Below, in pieces: positions 17,357 to 26,167 of a stretch of 64,000 bases of DNA. The notes beneath the pieces were generated by a model. The model did not search any database. It was not told the DNA's origin and saw only the letters and a list, made by a program, of their open reading frames with translations. The translations under genes were made by a program, and so were the position numbers. The first letter of the stretch is position 1, and each line of letters begins with the position of its first letter. Origin of the DNA: Caulobacterales bacterium (GTDB lineage Bacteria; Pseudomonadota; Alphaproteobacteria; Caulobacterales; Parvularculaceae); assembly GCA_020638525.1 (NCBI GenBank), contig JACKIL010000007.1, positions 83,583 through 147,582 on the forward strand. The letters run 5' to 3'.

Positions 17357-18454
17357 TCAAGCGGTCGCACGCCAGACGATGTTCGACAGGATAGCGATAA
17401 CGATCCCGAACAGGGTGAAAAGATAAATCATGCCTGACATCGCGGCCGTCCACAGAGTTTTCACCCAGCCGCGCCCATACGTTCGCTTCAATTCGGCGAT
17501 ATAATAAACCGCCATAATCACAAAGGCCGCAGCGCCCATAAAAGGCGCGCCAAACCGCGCCAGGATGAGGCTGGCGCCAATGACCGCAAAGCCGGCGGCA
17601 TGGCTGTAAAAGGACAACACGAGGTGATCGAAGAACAGAACGCCGCGCCGTAAAAACAGCGCAAGGATAAGCGCGAGGATCGGCGTCATGAAAAACAGCA
17701 CCCGCGGCAGCCAGTCATTGAAAGCATCATTGAATTTGCGCGGGTTCGAGGCGGCCATACCAAGTCCGGTGAAGATGCGTGACACGGTCTGCGTCGCATT
17801 GTCTATCTCCGCATCGTCCGCCGGCTTGTTCGCCGCCTCATTGGCTGCGGCGGTTCTTTCACGCGCTTGGCGTTGCGTATCGCCGATACATTCATCTAGA
17901 CGCGCCAAATCGGTCTGAAGGTCTTTCTCTTTTACAAAAAACTGCAATCTTCCCTGAAAGTTGCAATTGAGCGCCTGCTCCTCGCTAAGCTCCACGTCTG
18001 CATCATTTGCCGCCGGCAGCGCTTCTTCCAGCTTTGCCGGAACAACATCTCTGAATTCAACTTCAAGCGCGACAAACAGCGTGTGAGTAAGGCTGATCGT
18101 CAAAAAGAAAAGAAAACTGACGACAAGATAAAGCCGCACTGGCGGCGTAAAGAGCGAACGCCGCCCGTGAGCGTATTCCTTCGGCACCCGGCCCGGAGAA
18201 ATGGCGAGAAACCCAAGCGTGCGCCACATGCGCGAATCGAAGCTGAAAGTGTCTTCAATGAAACCTTTGGCAAGCATGAAAGAGCTGCGGCGGAGATCAT
18301 CATTCTTTTGTCCGCAGGAGGAGCAATAGGGCCCGCGCACCTCACCGCCGCAGGAAAGGCACGCGGCTCCCGCCACAATGGCCGCTTCCGTCAGCCCGCC
18401 GGGGCCGGGCAGGCCGCCGCCATCACCGGCGTCACCACCGTCAATTTCGCTCAT
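17357..18454 (-). CDS. DUF3667 family zinc-ribbon membrane protein
   Basis: A 365-residue protein: Gly-rich start, a zinc ribbon (CLSCGGEVRGPYCSSCGQK), the conserved segment SFDSRMWRTLGFLAISPG with RSLFTPPVRLYLVVSFLFF, then five or so membrane helices, three of them clustered in the C-terminal third. This layout is DUF3667, a membrane family of unknown function. Between the first helix and the last group is a roughly 100-residue soluble loop with two cysteines. Confidence 0.85.
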   Translation of the reverse strand: MSEIDGGDAGDGGGLPGPGGLTEAAIVAGAACLSCGGEVRGPYCSSCGQKNDDLRRSSFMLAKGFIEDTFSFDSRMWRTLGFLAISPGRVPKEYAHGRRSLFTPPVRLYLVVSFLFFLTISLTHTLFVALEVEFRDVVPAKLEEALPAANDADVELSEEQALNCNFQGRLQFFVKEKDLQTDLARLDECIGDTQRQARERTAAANEAANKPADDAEIDNATQTVSRIFTGLGMAASNPRKFNDAFNDWLPRVLFFMTPILALILALFLRRGVLFFDHLVLSFYSHAAGFAVIGASLILARFGAPFMGAAAFVIMAVYYIAELKRTYGRGWVKTLWTAAMSGMIYLFTLFGIVIAILSNIVWRATA

Positions 18455-18607
18455 GCCCCTCGCCTCTCACGTCAAATCTATCAACAATCATCAACGATGC
18501 GTAGTGGGTCAGTTTGAATTTTCTGCTTTAAGACAGATGGCGGGGAAAGTCATTTCACCGCCCCGCCAAGTACAAGTCACTTGATCTCCCGAAAAATCAA
18601 CGACCAG

Positions 18608-18707
18608 TGATGTGATGAGGTGGACGGCCTTCCTTCCAGTGTGACGTCAACAGCCACACTTTGGCACGAAGATGCCGCGGGCGGAGGCCGTCCACCTCAT
18701 CACATCA
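18608..18707. repeat. 100-bp MITE-like unit with perfect 23-bp inverted repeats
   Basis: TGATGTGATGAGGTGGACGG (extended by CCT) at 18608-18630 is repeated exactly in inverted orientation at 18685-18707, separated by 54 bp without coding potential. The size and perfect ends resemble a miniature element or the fused ends of a deleted insertion sequence. Its right end abuts a decayed IS5-type transposase fragment. No clear target duplication is visible. Confidence 0.6.
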
Positions 18708-18805
18708 GGTTATCGACACGCGCAACGCCGCGCGTATCGCTCGGCAGATGCGGCTCGATCTTCGCGAACTGTTCCGTCGTCAGCCAGAAAAAATGCTTGC
18801 TCTTC
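18708..18805 (-). pseudogene. IS5-family transposase N-terminal fragment (copy 1)
   Basis: Minus-strand translation gives SKHFFWLTTEQFAKIEPHLP followed by SDTRGVARVDN, the N-terminus of an IS5-type DDE transposase. It is cut off on its 3' side by the 100-bp inverted-repeat unit. A second, longer copy of the same segment lies at 19265-19433. Confidence 0.7.
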
Positions 18806-18916
18806 AACACTCTCTTATCGGAGCTGTTGAATCACGCTTCGCAAAAACAGCAAATCATTTTATGGGTCCAAGTCCCAGTATAAAATAGATAAAAGAAAGT
18901 ATAATCAGCTATCTTG

Positions 18917-19264
18917 ATGTCTTATATCCTCATCATACTTGCTGCGCTTCTTCTGACGCCGCTTTTAACCTTCAGGCTCGGCAAAAGCTTGCCATTGAGC
19001 ACGCGGCCTTCCCGTCTATACGGGGCTCTTGCCGCCCGCGTATTCAGTCCGATGCTCCTCGCAGTCACCCTGCAGCTACTGATTGCATCGGTGTCCTTCG
19101 ACGGTCGGTGCGGCGGATGGCTGGGAGAGATGGAGCCTTGCCGATTCGGAACCTTCCTGGCCGAGCAGCTCAAGTGGGCTTACTTCATGAACATCATGCC
19201 CTGCGGTCTTACCGTCTGCCTCGGCCTATTGGCTTTCTGGATATCCCGATCAACGCGGCGTTGA
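18917..19264 (+). CDS. Small membrane protein, unknown function
   Basis: A 115-residue protein with three hydrophobic helices (about 3-20, 41-62 and 87-107) and four cysteines, three of them around RCGGWLGEMEPCRFG and MPCGLTVC. ATG 18917 is chosen over the preceding TTG; no good ribosome site is visible. It is wedged between two transposase remnants and its end runs into the second one, so it could be a truncated gene. No family recognised. Confidence 0.5.
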   Translation: MSYILIILAALLLTPLLTFRLGKSLPLSTRPSRLYGALAARVFSPMLLAVTLQLLIASVSFDGRCGGWLGEMEPCRFGTFLAEQLKWAYFMNIMPCGLTVCLGLLAFWISRSTRR

Positions 19265-19433
19265 TGGCACGCGGCGCATCCGTCGATCGGTCGCCCGACT
19301 TCAGAACATGAATGATGCCGGAGATAACGCGCCGGTCATCGACTGGCGCAACACCGCGCGTATCGGTCGGCAGATGTGGCTCGATCTTCGCGAATTGGTC
19401 CCTCGTCAGCCAGAAAAAATGCTTGCTCATCAA
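19265..19433 (-). pseudogene. IS5-family transposase N-terminal fragment (copy 2)
   Basis: Starts at an ATG on the minus strand and reads MSKHFFWLTRDQFAKIEPHL, then a VDDRRVISGIIHVLKSGDR segment and TDAP, after which similarity to IS5 transposases ends abruptly. The catalytic DDE residues are absent, so it is inactive. The sequence to its right (TTGAATCACGCTTCGC) also occurs to the right of copy 1, consistent with the same insertion-sequence end. Confidence 0.8.
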
Positions 19434-19908
19434 CGGTCTCCCTCCGGAAACCTTGAATCACGCTTCGCCCGCTGCGCAAAGCAAATTACAGATCCAGACC
19501 TTAAGGAAGACAAGTGCGCAGTCTTTAGCGCCGCCGCCCATGCGCAGCGCTGCTGATTTTCTCCGTGCGCTCCAGCCCTCCCGCGAGCGGCAGAAATCCG
19601 TAGCTTGAAGGAATGTAGATAAATTCCGTTATTTAAAGTAGACGTCCCGAATTCTGTCCTTCGCATTTCTCGAAAGACTGTGACCTGGCTTGCCACGGCT
19701 TTGATCCTTTCGAGCAGAAATTCCAACATCGCTATGACTTCCTGGCAGCTGCTCGACTGAATACCTCTTCCGCTTCACGGTGATCTCCTTCTCGAGATTT
19801 TCGCCGGAATACTAACCAAGAGTCTGGACCACTTTCACAATGTCACATCAGGTGCGCCAGGCGACGCCGGCGACCGGACTTATGGAACGGCGTGAAGCGG
19901 CGCCGCAA
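19434..19908. other. Insertion-sequence debris, no intact gene
   Basis: 475 bp. The left part is the outer end of the IS5-type remnant. Around 19740-19790 the minus strand reads KRKRYSVEQL, as at the start of IS3-type OrfA proteins, and GTCTGGACCACTTTC near 19830 resembles an IS3-type end. Both are degenerate. Confidence 0.45.
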
Positions 19909-20373
19909 TTACTCCGTAGGCGCTTCTTCCGCCGGCACTGCGATCGCCGAAGCGTGGTCGATAAAATAGCGCCATCCTTCCTTCGTCTTGATGGAATTGT
20001 CGGAAAAACGCCCTGACATCGTCACCGGCTCGCCTCCGCTGGCGGGTGTCATCGTAATCGTCCACAAGCCCCAGGCGGCGTGCGCGTCTTTGCCGAGTGC
20101 CTTGTCGCCTTTCGCGTCGATCGTGAAAATGATGTCATCAAAGGCGTCGAACGTCGGCGCCCAAGAGGCAGCGATTTCCGCGCGGCCATGGGCGACGCCG
20201 CCGCCGGGCCCGAAGCTGTCGGCATCTTCCGTATATAGAGCGGCGAGCGCGTCGGCGTCTTCCGCCATGACTGCGGCGGCGAATGCGTCGGCGAGCGCTT
20301 TGGCGCTATCCTGCGCGGTGGCGGGCGTCGCAAGGAGCGCCGCCGTTCCTGCAGCGGCGAGAATAAGCTTCAT
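19909..20373 (-). CDS. Exported SnoaL/DUF4440-like (NTF2-fold) protein
   Basis: A 154-residue protein with a signal peptide (MKLILAAAGTAALLATPATA) and an NTF2-like domain: an N-terminal helix (ALADAFAAAVMAEDADALAA) leading to LYTEDADSFGPGG and HGRAEI, then strands ending in GRFSDNSIKTKEGWRYFIDHAS. Such proteins bind small hydrophobic ligands or act as minor hydrolases or isomerases; no catalytic role can be assigned. ATG 20373 is chosen for its ribosome site (GGAGAAA) and signal peptide. Confidence 0.8.
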   Translation of the reverse strand: MKLILAAAGTAALLATPATAQDSAKALADAFAAAVMAEDADALAALYTEDADSFGPGGGVAHGRAEIAASWAPTFDAFDDIIFTIDAKGDKALGKDAHAAWGLWTITMTPASGGEPVTMSGRFSDNSIKTKEGWRYFIDHASAIAVPAEEAPTE

Positions 20374-20730
20374 GTCTGACTTTCTCCGTGGGTTTTTCGT
20401 AAATCGTGAACGCGACAATGTTTCAGAGACAAGCACGATCCCCGCGCGCACCGAACCGGCCTTCCTATGCGCCACGTGAAACACGTATCTCGCTCCCAGT
20501 GGAAGAAAATCAACAGCTCGCGGCGAAGAGGAGATCATTTTCCATTCGCGCCAGCTGTTGAAACATCGTTTCGCCGTCCAGTATCATGAGTTCTTCTCAA
20601 TCGCGCCTATACACAAGTCGGTATGCGGATTGTGAAACAACCATCCCCGAATGTCCACCATACAATGCGCATTGTCACCCCAATTACTTTCGCGAACCCG
20701 CGACCGCTTGAAATTTCTGCATGGACGGGG

Positions 20731-21351
20731 ATGAAATCGCAGTTCGAGTCGTATAACCAACGACATGTCGCCTACTCAGCGGTGGGGCCAAGGTTGAGCG
20801 AGAAACGCTCCAAAGCGATCGACATCTCGGCCCTCATCGATGGCGATGCGCGGGCTTGGGATCGCTTTGTCCGCAGTGCGGGCCCGATCATGAAAGGCGT
20901 GATCTACCGTCTCCTGTCGAAGTCGGGTCGCGAACATGAATCGGAAGACGTCCTGCAGGCCGCGTTCCTCAAGCTTGTGCGCGGCGATTATAGACTGCTC
21001 CGACGCTTCGATCCTCGGCGTGCCAGCCTTTCTACCTATTTGGGCGTTATTGCGACTAGCGTTGCCGTGGATCACCTGCGCCGCGCTGCGCCAGTGCAAC
21101 CTTCCTCCGCAGAACTAGACGGAGTTACAGCGGCGACGCCGTTCATTGAGCCGGTCGAAGGGCTATCTTTTCCAGAGGGATTGCTGACAGCCCGGCAAGA
21201 ATTGATTCTACGGATGCTCTATGAAGACGATCTGAGTGTACCAGAGATTGCTGTATTGCTTCAGATTGAAGCGCAAACGGTTCGCTCATTGCGCCACAAG
21301 GCCGCGGTTCGGTTAAGAGAGCAATGGGCGCGTTTGTGCGACGGGGGATGA
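20731..21351 (+). CDS. ECF-type RNA polymerase sigma factor
   Basis: A 206-residue sigma-70 family protein. Region 2 is visible in DVLQAAFLKLVRGDYRLL and ASLSTYLGVIATSVAVDHLR, and region 4 in LYEDDLSVPEIAVLLQIEAQ followed by TVRSLRHKAAVRLREQ. Its role is to direct polymerase to a small regulon, usually under an anti-sigma factor. The start is uncertain: ATG 20731 is favoured, but an in-frame ATG at 20623 would add 36 residues. The next two genes look like its anti-sigma factor and a periplasmic sensor. Confidence 0.85.
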   Translation: MKSQFESYNQRHVAYSAVGPRLSEKRSKAIDISALIDGDARAWDRFVRSAGPIMKGVIYRLLSKSGREHESEDVLQAAFLKLVRGDYRLLRRFDPRRASLSTYLGVIATSVAVDHLRRAAPVQPSSAELDGVTAATPFIEPVEGLSFPEGLLTARQELILRMLYEDDLSVPEIAVLLQIEAQTVRSLRHKAAVRLREQWARLCDGG

Positions 21352-21394
21352 ATCGACGACTCTGTTCGTATATAATTTGGTAGAGGCACTGCTT

Positions 21395-21835
21395 ATGGAT
21401 AATCGGGAATTTTCCGACCGGGAGCTCTTCGAGCGATTGTTGAGTCGGTGCAATGCATCCGAACACACCGCAGCTCCAGAAGCGTTGGAAGTGGCTGCCT
21501 GGCTCGAAGGAAAGTGCGAGACCGAAAAAGCCGGCGACATCGAACGATGGCTCGCGGGTGAGCCGCTGTTCAGGCGATCTTTGGTGGAGCTGACCGCCGC
21601 CGAACACGTCGCGCTGACGAGCCGGGAGCGCCAGCAGATATTCGATATGGTCGCGCAAGGCGATAATTCTTTCTGGCGCAAAGTGATTGCTTTCACATTT
21701 GCGCCCACTCCGGCGACCGCGTTGCTGGCGCTCTCGATTTTTTTAGGTGCGTCGCTGGGGCAGACCGTTGCGATGCTGGAGCTGGAGCGAGAGTCGATTG
21801 CGCTGAACCGCGTCTTCAGCGGAATGTTCTTCTGA
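21395..21835 (+). CDS. Putative anti-sigma factor (single C-terminal helix)
   Basis: A 146-residue protein with a soluble, acidic N-terminal region (about 1-100) and one membrane helix at about 107-128. No zinc-binding HxxxCxxC motif is seen. The function is inferred from its place between an ECF sigma factor and a CnrX-like sensor, and from the soluble-then-helix layout of anti-sigma proteins. ATG 21395 follows AGAGG; TATAAT at 21371-21376 may be a -10 element. Confidence 0.6.
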   Translation: MDNREFSDRELFERLLSRCNASEHTAAPEALEVAAWLEGKCETEKAGDIERWLAGEPLFRRSLVELTAAEHVALTSRERQQIFDMVAQGDNSFWRKVIAFTFAPTPATALLALSIFLGASLGQTVAMLELERESIALNRVFSGMFF

Positions 21836-21846
21836 GGAGGTAGCAG

Positions 21847-22344
21847 ATGAGTCGAAGAATTCTGGCGGTCCTCCTCGTTATATCGGTGGGATTCAACCTT
21901 GCGTCGCTCAGTGGATATTTTCTCTACCGACAAGTTCATAGCAAGCAGTATGGTATGTCCGATCTGCGAAAGGAGTTGAACCTGTCGCGGGCTGATGAGG
22001 CCCGGGTAATCGAACTGCGCAGATCCATGCGAGAAATCATGCGCCAGGCAAGCGACAGTCAGTCGGAATTGCAGATGCAGCTTACAGAGCTCATGTCGGA
22101 GAAGGCGTTTGATGATGCCGATCTTCAGCAAACAATTGCCCAGGTCACCAACGAACGGGGGCGGATCCAGCGTGAGGCGATTCGTCTTATCATTGATTTC
22201 CGCAATGATTTGTCACCGGCGGCCCGTGTTCAATTCAGCACAAAGGTTCGTGTCCCGGGATTTTCCTCGGAGCTTCTTGGAATCTCGCCTCTAACAACCC
22301 GTTCTTGCATCGGCAGGTCGGCGGAGTCCGATAGTCCGGAATGA
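21847..22344 (+). CDS. Periplasmic heavy-metal-sensor-like (CnrX/CpxP type) protein
   Basis: A 165-residue protein anchored by an N-terminal helix (about 4-27) with a periplasmic, highly helical domain (DLRKELNLSRADEARVIELR, QSELQMQLTELM, IAQVTNERGRIQREAIRLII, then DFRNDLSPAARVQF). This matches the Metal_resist / CnrX-CpxP helical-hairpin class that senses metals or misfolded proteins. A strong GAGGAGG lies before ATG 21847. It follows the sigma and anti-sigma-like genes closely, recalling cnrYXH, but no efflux genes follow and the usual metal-binding histidines are not obvious. Confidence 0.75.
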   Translation: MSRRILAVLLVISVGFNLASLSGYFLYRQVHSKQYGMSDLRKELNLSRADEARVIELRRSMREIMRQASDSQSELQMQLTELMSEKAFDDADLQQTIAQVTNERGRIQREAIRLIIDFRNDLSPAARVQFSTKVRVPGFSSELLGISPLTTRSCIGRSAESDSPE

Positions 22345-22707
22345 GTGAATTCATGAATTCTGAAAAAGCGTAAAGGCCGACGCCAAAAAACGTCCAATCG
22401 CGAAATCGACGCCTCTCACATTAGCGGTGCCATCATAGGAAGATTATCGAAGAGCCGATAGGGCGCCGCGCGTGTAAGGGCGCATCGGATAATCGCTCGT
22501 GAAGGTGGCGTGACGGTCAGGCAAGTCAGCGCGAGACGCCGGCTGAACGCTAGCATGCTGGACTCTGCGCGGCAGTCGAGCGCCCTTATCTCTGTAAGCG
22601 AACCTATGCTTCCGCGTTGAAGCGTAGTCCATCGGTCTCGGCTGGGGATGTTTCCGTTTGGCGCCGCGTATAACGGTCAACGGCATTCTTTCAGGAGCAA
22701 TTGACCG
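22345..22707. other. Gene-free stretch
   Basis: 363 bp between the sensor gene and the lipoprotein gene. It presumably contains the promoter of the latter, possibly the target of the neighbouring ECF sigma factor, but I cannot identify a -35/-10 pair with confidence. Confidence 0.35.
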
Positions 22708-24270
22708 ATGGCGAGAGACTACCCGAATACGCCAGAGACAGCCAAGCTGGGCCCTAAGCTCGACGTCGCAGGCCTGGTGTTCGCAGCCTATGCCTTGCTA
22801 CTTGCAGCGTGCAGCGGCGACGGCGGTGACGTCGATTCGCCGCCGCCAGTCTACTTCCGTGTGGACGTTAGCCTTACTGGCGCGGGAACAGCCTCTCCCA
22901 AGACCCAACAGGTTCAACAAGGCACCACCGCGAGTATTTCGTTGTTGGCCGATTCAGGCCAGCGAATAGGAGCCGCCAGCGGTTGCGGCGGCACGTTGAA
23001 TAACGCCACGTATACGACTGCGCCGATATACAGCAATTGCACTGTGAAAGTAGAGTTTATCGCCGATACGGTCGTTTTCGACTGCAGTGGCGCAAATTGC
23101 TCTGAAATCCTCCTGTTTCATGATCCTGCGGCGACAATGCCGGGCGGAATGCCCAGTCCGTTCCGAGGATACGCAGACGCCAGCGTGCGGAAGGATCCGA
23201 CGACCGGCGAGTTCTGGATGGCCTATTCGTGGCCCCATCTGAATTCGTATTTTGATGTCGGTAGTCAACAGTATTACCAGGTGGCAGGCGTCGATATCCA
23301 TCTGGCGCATAGTTTTAACGGCGGCGCAAATGGCAGCTGGCAGAGCGGCATCGCCGGAAATGCGCTTTGGGCTGCGCACCCAGCCACCGATCTTGGGGCC
23401 AGTGGCGTGTCCGGCTACACCGACTACGAAGTAGCCAATCTTCTCCCGGTGAAAAATGCAGACAACAGTGTCACATGGTATGGTGTGCGCCTGGCGTATT
23501 TTGTGACTCCCAAAGACAACCCGCTTGGCGGAAAATTCGACTGCTTCACGCCAGACGGATGCGAGCGACCAAATGATAGTTTCCGGCTCGAAATTAGCCG
23601 CGCCGATTCGCCTCCTGAACTTGCAAACGCAGAATCGGCAGTCCTGGGCGGCGCAATAACATCGGCCAATTGGGGCGTTAACACGAACTTAGCTGCATTG
23701 CCCGAAGCTGATAGCAGTAATCTGGATAAATGTATGTGGTGGAACGAGCCCGCGCTCTATCACGAAGGCGCAACTCTTTATCTCGTCGCTCGTTGTATGG
23801 CGTTTGCAGGGCCGTTGCCGGATCTGTCTGAATTCGACTTGATGGTATTCGCGACCGAGCCCGAAGGTAAGGCGGTTGGTGAATGGGCTTGGCGTCACGT
23901 TGGTAGATTGACGGATGCGCAGGACGCGTCGGCGCTCGGGGGCGAGGGGCTGACGCAGGCCGACATTATGATCGGAAGCCAGGGACAACTGCTCATGATA
24001 GTCACACCGGACAGCTGGAATAGTGGTTTCGTCCATCACAATTGCCAGGCTGTCGAGCTTGAGTCGATTGATCCACCGATTATCAAGCGCGACAGAGGCG
24101 AGATACGCGTTTGGTCGCTGATAACCGCCTCGGACCAATCCGGTTTGGGAAATGGCTCGTGCACATATGAGGCGGCGTCATCGGCCGGCATCGTTATGGC
24201 GAAGCGTGTCTTTGACGATCCGCAGGCGGCGCTTGTGTCGGCCCTTTATCAGACCGGTATTATGCCGTGA
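22708..24270 (+). CDS. Large predicted lipoprotein, paralogue of the next gene
   Basis: A 520-residue protein with a candidate lipobox (LLAACS, C35) after a long N-terminal region, then a Cys-containing repeat-like domain (GAGTASPKTQQVQQGTTASI, ASGCGGTLNNATY, YSNCTVKVEFIAD) and a large second domain (about 125-515). The latter shares with the next gene SPFRGYADASVRKDPT, AYSWPHL, WYGVRLAYF, WNEPAL, LGGEGLTQAD and TPDSWNSGF. The pattern of Trp/Tyr-rich repeats and SFNGG resembles BNR/sialidase-type beta-propellers, but catalytic residues cannot be assigned. Probably surface or periplasmic. Confidence 0.7.
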   Translation: MARDYPNTPETAKLGPKLDVAGLVFAAYALLLAACSGDGGDVDSPPPVYFRVDVSLTGAGTASPKTQQVQQGTTASISLLADSGQRIGAASGCGGTLNNATYTTAPIYSNCTVKVEFIADTVVFDCSGANCSEILLFHDPAATMPGGMPSPFRGYADASVRKDPTTGEFWMAYSWPHLNSYFDVGSQQYYQVAGVDIHLAHSFNGGANGSWQSGIAGNALWAAHPATDLGASGVSGYTDYEVANLLPVKNADNSVTWYGVRLAYFVTPKDNPLGGKFDCFTPDGCERPNDSFRLEISRADSPPELANAESAVLGGAITSANWGVNTNLAALPEADSSNLDKCMWWNEPALYHEGATLYLVARCMAFAGPLPDLSEFDLMVFATEPEGKAVGEWAWRHVGRLTDAQDASALGGEGLTQADIMIGSQGQLLMIVTPDSWNSGFVHHNCQAVELESIDPPIIKRDRGEIRVWSLITASDQSGLGNGSCTYEAASSAGIVMAKRVFDDPQAALVSALYQTGIMP

Positions 24271-24411
24271 GCGTCCTTGGTTCGCTTCGCCTTTCAGGCG
24301 CGCGTTCCGCCATCACCGTATTGCAAAGTTTGCGAGGCAATTTGAAGCGAAGGAATCTTACGCAGTCTTCGTATAATTGGAAACCGCTATTGAGAGGAGC
24401 GCAAAGTAGCC

Positions 24412-25689
24412 ATGGAAAGCATGTTGAGGAATACGGTCATTTGTTTTGCTGTCGTTTTTGCTGTGGCCGCAGGGGCGGCAGCGGAATTGCAGCCTTTCCT
24501 GAGCAGGATCGGCGTCGATTGCAGCGCGGCGAAGTGTCCGGAGCTTACTGTTCTGGGAGATTCCTATGCAACGCTTCCCAACGGAAAGCTCAGTCCATTT
24601 CGTGGTTTCGCCGACGCAGTTCTGCGACAGGATCCGACAGTCAATGACAAGATCCACCTCGCATATTCATGGCCTCATCTTGAAAGCGTCACCGCCAGCA
24701 GCAAGCCGCATCGCGGGGGCAGGAAGGGCCGCGGATTTACTCCGTCAGTTGAGACTCACTACGCTGTGAGCGAGGATGGCGGGCGTTCTTTCAAATTTGT
24801 GGAAGTGCTGTGGCGGCCGCAGCCAGCCACCGACCCGAATACAGGCGCACACGGACATATTGCTGTGGAGACTCCGAATATCCTACCTGTCGAACGTAAC
24901 GGCGACGTCATATGGTATGGTGCGAGGCTGGAATATTTTCTTCCTAACAAGGGCGCCTATAAAGATAGGCCGCTGAATTCTTTCCGCATCGCAGTTATGG
25001 AGGGGCCGTCGCCGACATCCTTCGATGAGCGGCAAGCCGCCCATCTTGGAGCTGCCGTGACCGATGCAGCCTGGGCCGACCTGGACTTGACGGAACTTGC
25101 GGCGCAAACGCGTCGATGCACAATCTGGAACGAGCCTGCGCTCGCCTATGACAATGGCGAGCTGTTTCTGGCGCTCAGCTGTCAAGCGTTCTCGAAGAAA
25201 GGCCCGGTCATGGAACAGAATAAACTTGTCTTGTTCGCGACTCGCCCCAACGGCGCGCCGCGCGACTGGGTTTGGCGCTTCGCCGGCACGCTAGCTGGAG
25301 CATCTGAGGCGCATGAATTGGGCGGAGAGCGCCTGACGCAAATAGAGCTGGCGAAAGGCCAGACCGGCGAATGGCTGGCGATCATGACGCCCGACAATTG
25401 GGATGCGAAATCGAAAGACTTCGTGCATCTAGGATGTGTAGTCGTTGCTATCGAATCCCTCACTGACGCCCGTCTTTCTCGAACGGAAAGCGGGGTGCTC
25501 GACATTCGGGCTAGTCTATCTCCGCGCGCAGATGGCGGCGGCGATACGGGCGCGTGCGCTTATGACCGGAACTCAGCTACGGGCTTGCTCATCGGCTGGC
25601 GAATGAAGGAAGGCGCGAACGCCAGTTCGGGTGGGGGACGGCAATCGACGCTCACCATGAGCCAGAAGATCACTGCTTTGCATCCTTGA
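24412..25689 (+). CDS. Exported propeller-like protein, paralogue of the preceding gene
   Basis: A 425-residue protein with a cleavable signal peptide (AVVFAVAAGAAAE) and the same domain as its neighbour: SPFRGFADAVLRQDPT, AYSWPHLESV, SEDGGRSFKF (a BNR-like Asp box), WYGARLEYF, WNEPALAYDNGEL, LGGERLTQIE, TPDNWDAKSKDFVHLGC. It lacks the lipobox and the N-terminal Cys domain of the first copy. Shared cysteines suggest conserved disulfides. Function unknown; a carbohydrate-binding or sialidase-like role is conjecture from the Asp-box-like motif. Confidence 0.7.
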   Translation: MESMLRNTVICFAVVFAVAAGAAAELQPFLSRIGVDCSAAKCPELTVLGDSYATLPNGKLSPFRGFADAVLRQDPTVNDKIHLAYSWPHLESVTASSKPHRGGRKGRGFTPSVETHYAVSEDGGRSFKFVEVLWRPQPATDPNTGAHGHIAVETPNILPVERNGDVIWYGARLEYFLPNKGAYKDRPLNSFRIAVMEGPSPTSFDERQAAHLGAAVTDAAWADLDLTELAAQTRRCTIWNEPALAYDNGELFLALSCQAFSKKGPVMEQNKLVLFATRPNGAPRDWVWRFAGTLAGASEAHELGGERLTQIELAKGQTGEWLAIMTPDNWDAKSKDFVHLGCVVVAIESLTDARLSRTESGVLDIRASLSPRADGGGDTGACAYDRNSATGLLIGWRMKEGANASSGGGRQSTLTMSQKITALHP

Positions 25690-26167
25690 TCTTAACGATC
25701 CCGACAGATCACCCAGTTGTCCTTGCGTCTATCGCCCGGGCTTACAGGAAAGGCTTACCGAAGGGTGCGTTGGAATCGTGCGGCTCCGGGTAACCTACTG
25801 GTACTGCAATGCCATTACTCGGACTTTCATGACTATCCGCCGCCCGTGGTTGATTCTGGTCTTGGCCGACGTCGTGGAAGTTATGGCGAATTGCAGTGGT
25901 TTGCCGACTAGCCAGCGCTGATGATGAATGAGCATGGATCATGTTATACGCAGCATCGTCACAGGAATCGCGCCTTCGAGGGGGCTGGATAGCCACATGG
26001 GATTTCGGATGGCGCGTGCGTCGGATGTTTCGGGGGTTGAGATACGTTCGTTTTCGCTACGAGAACTTTCGTGAGGAGCAAGAGCTTCTTCTCACTACTG
26101 CGACGAGGTTTTCTCGCCGCTAGGGTTTGCATGAATTGCTGCAACAGCGCTTCGCAGGAGATCTTCA
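25690..26167. other. Gene-free stretch
   Basis: 478 bp after the second propeller-like protein. Short frames exist on both strands but none has a ribosome site or protein-like composition, and I see no repeats. Confidence 0.4.

Larger units (their letters stand above)
18455..18916. other. Gene-free stretch holding insertion-sequence debris
   Basis: 462 bp with the 100-bp inverted-repeat unit and a short IS5-type transposase remnant described separately. I see no intact gene. Confidence 0.6.
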
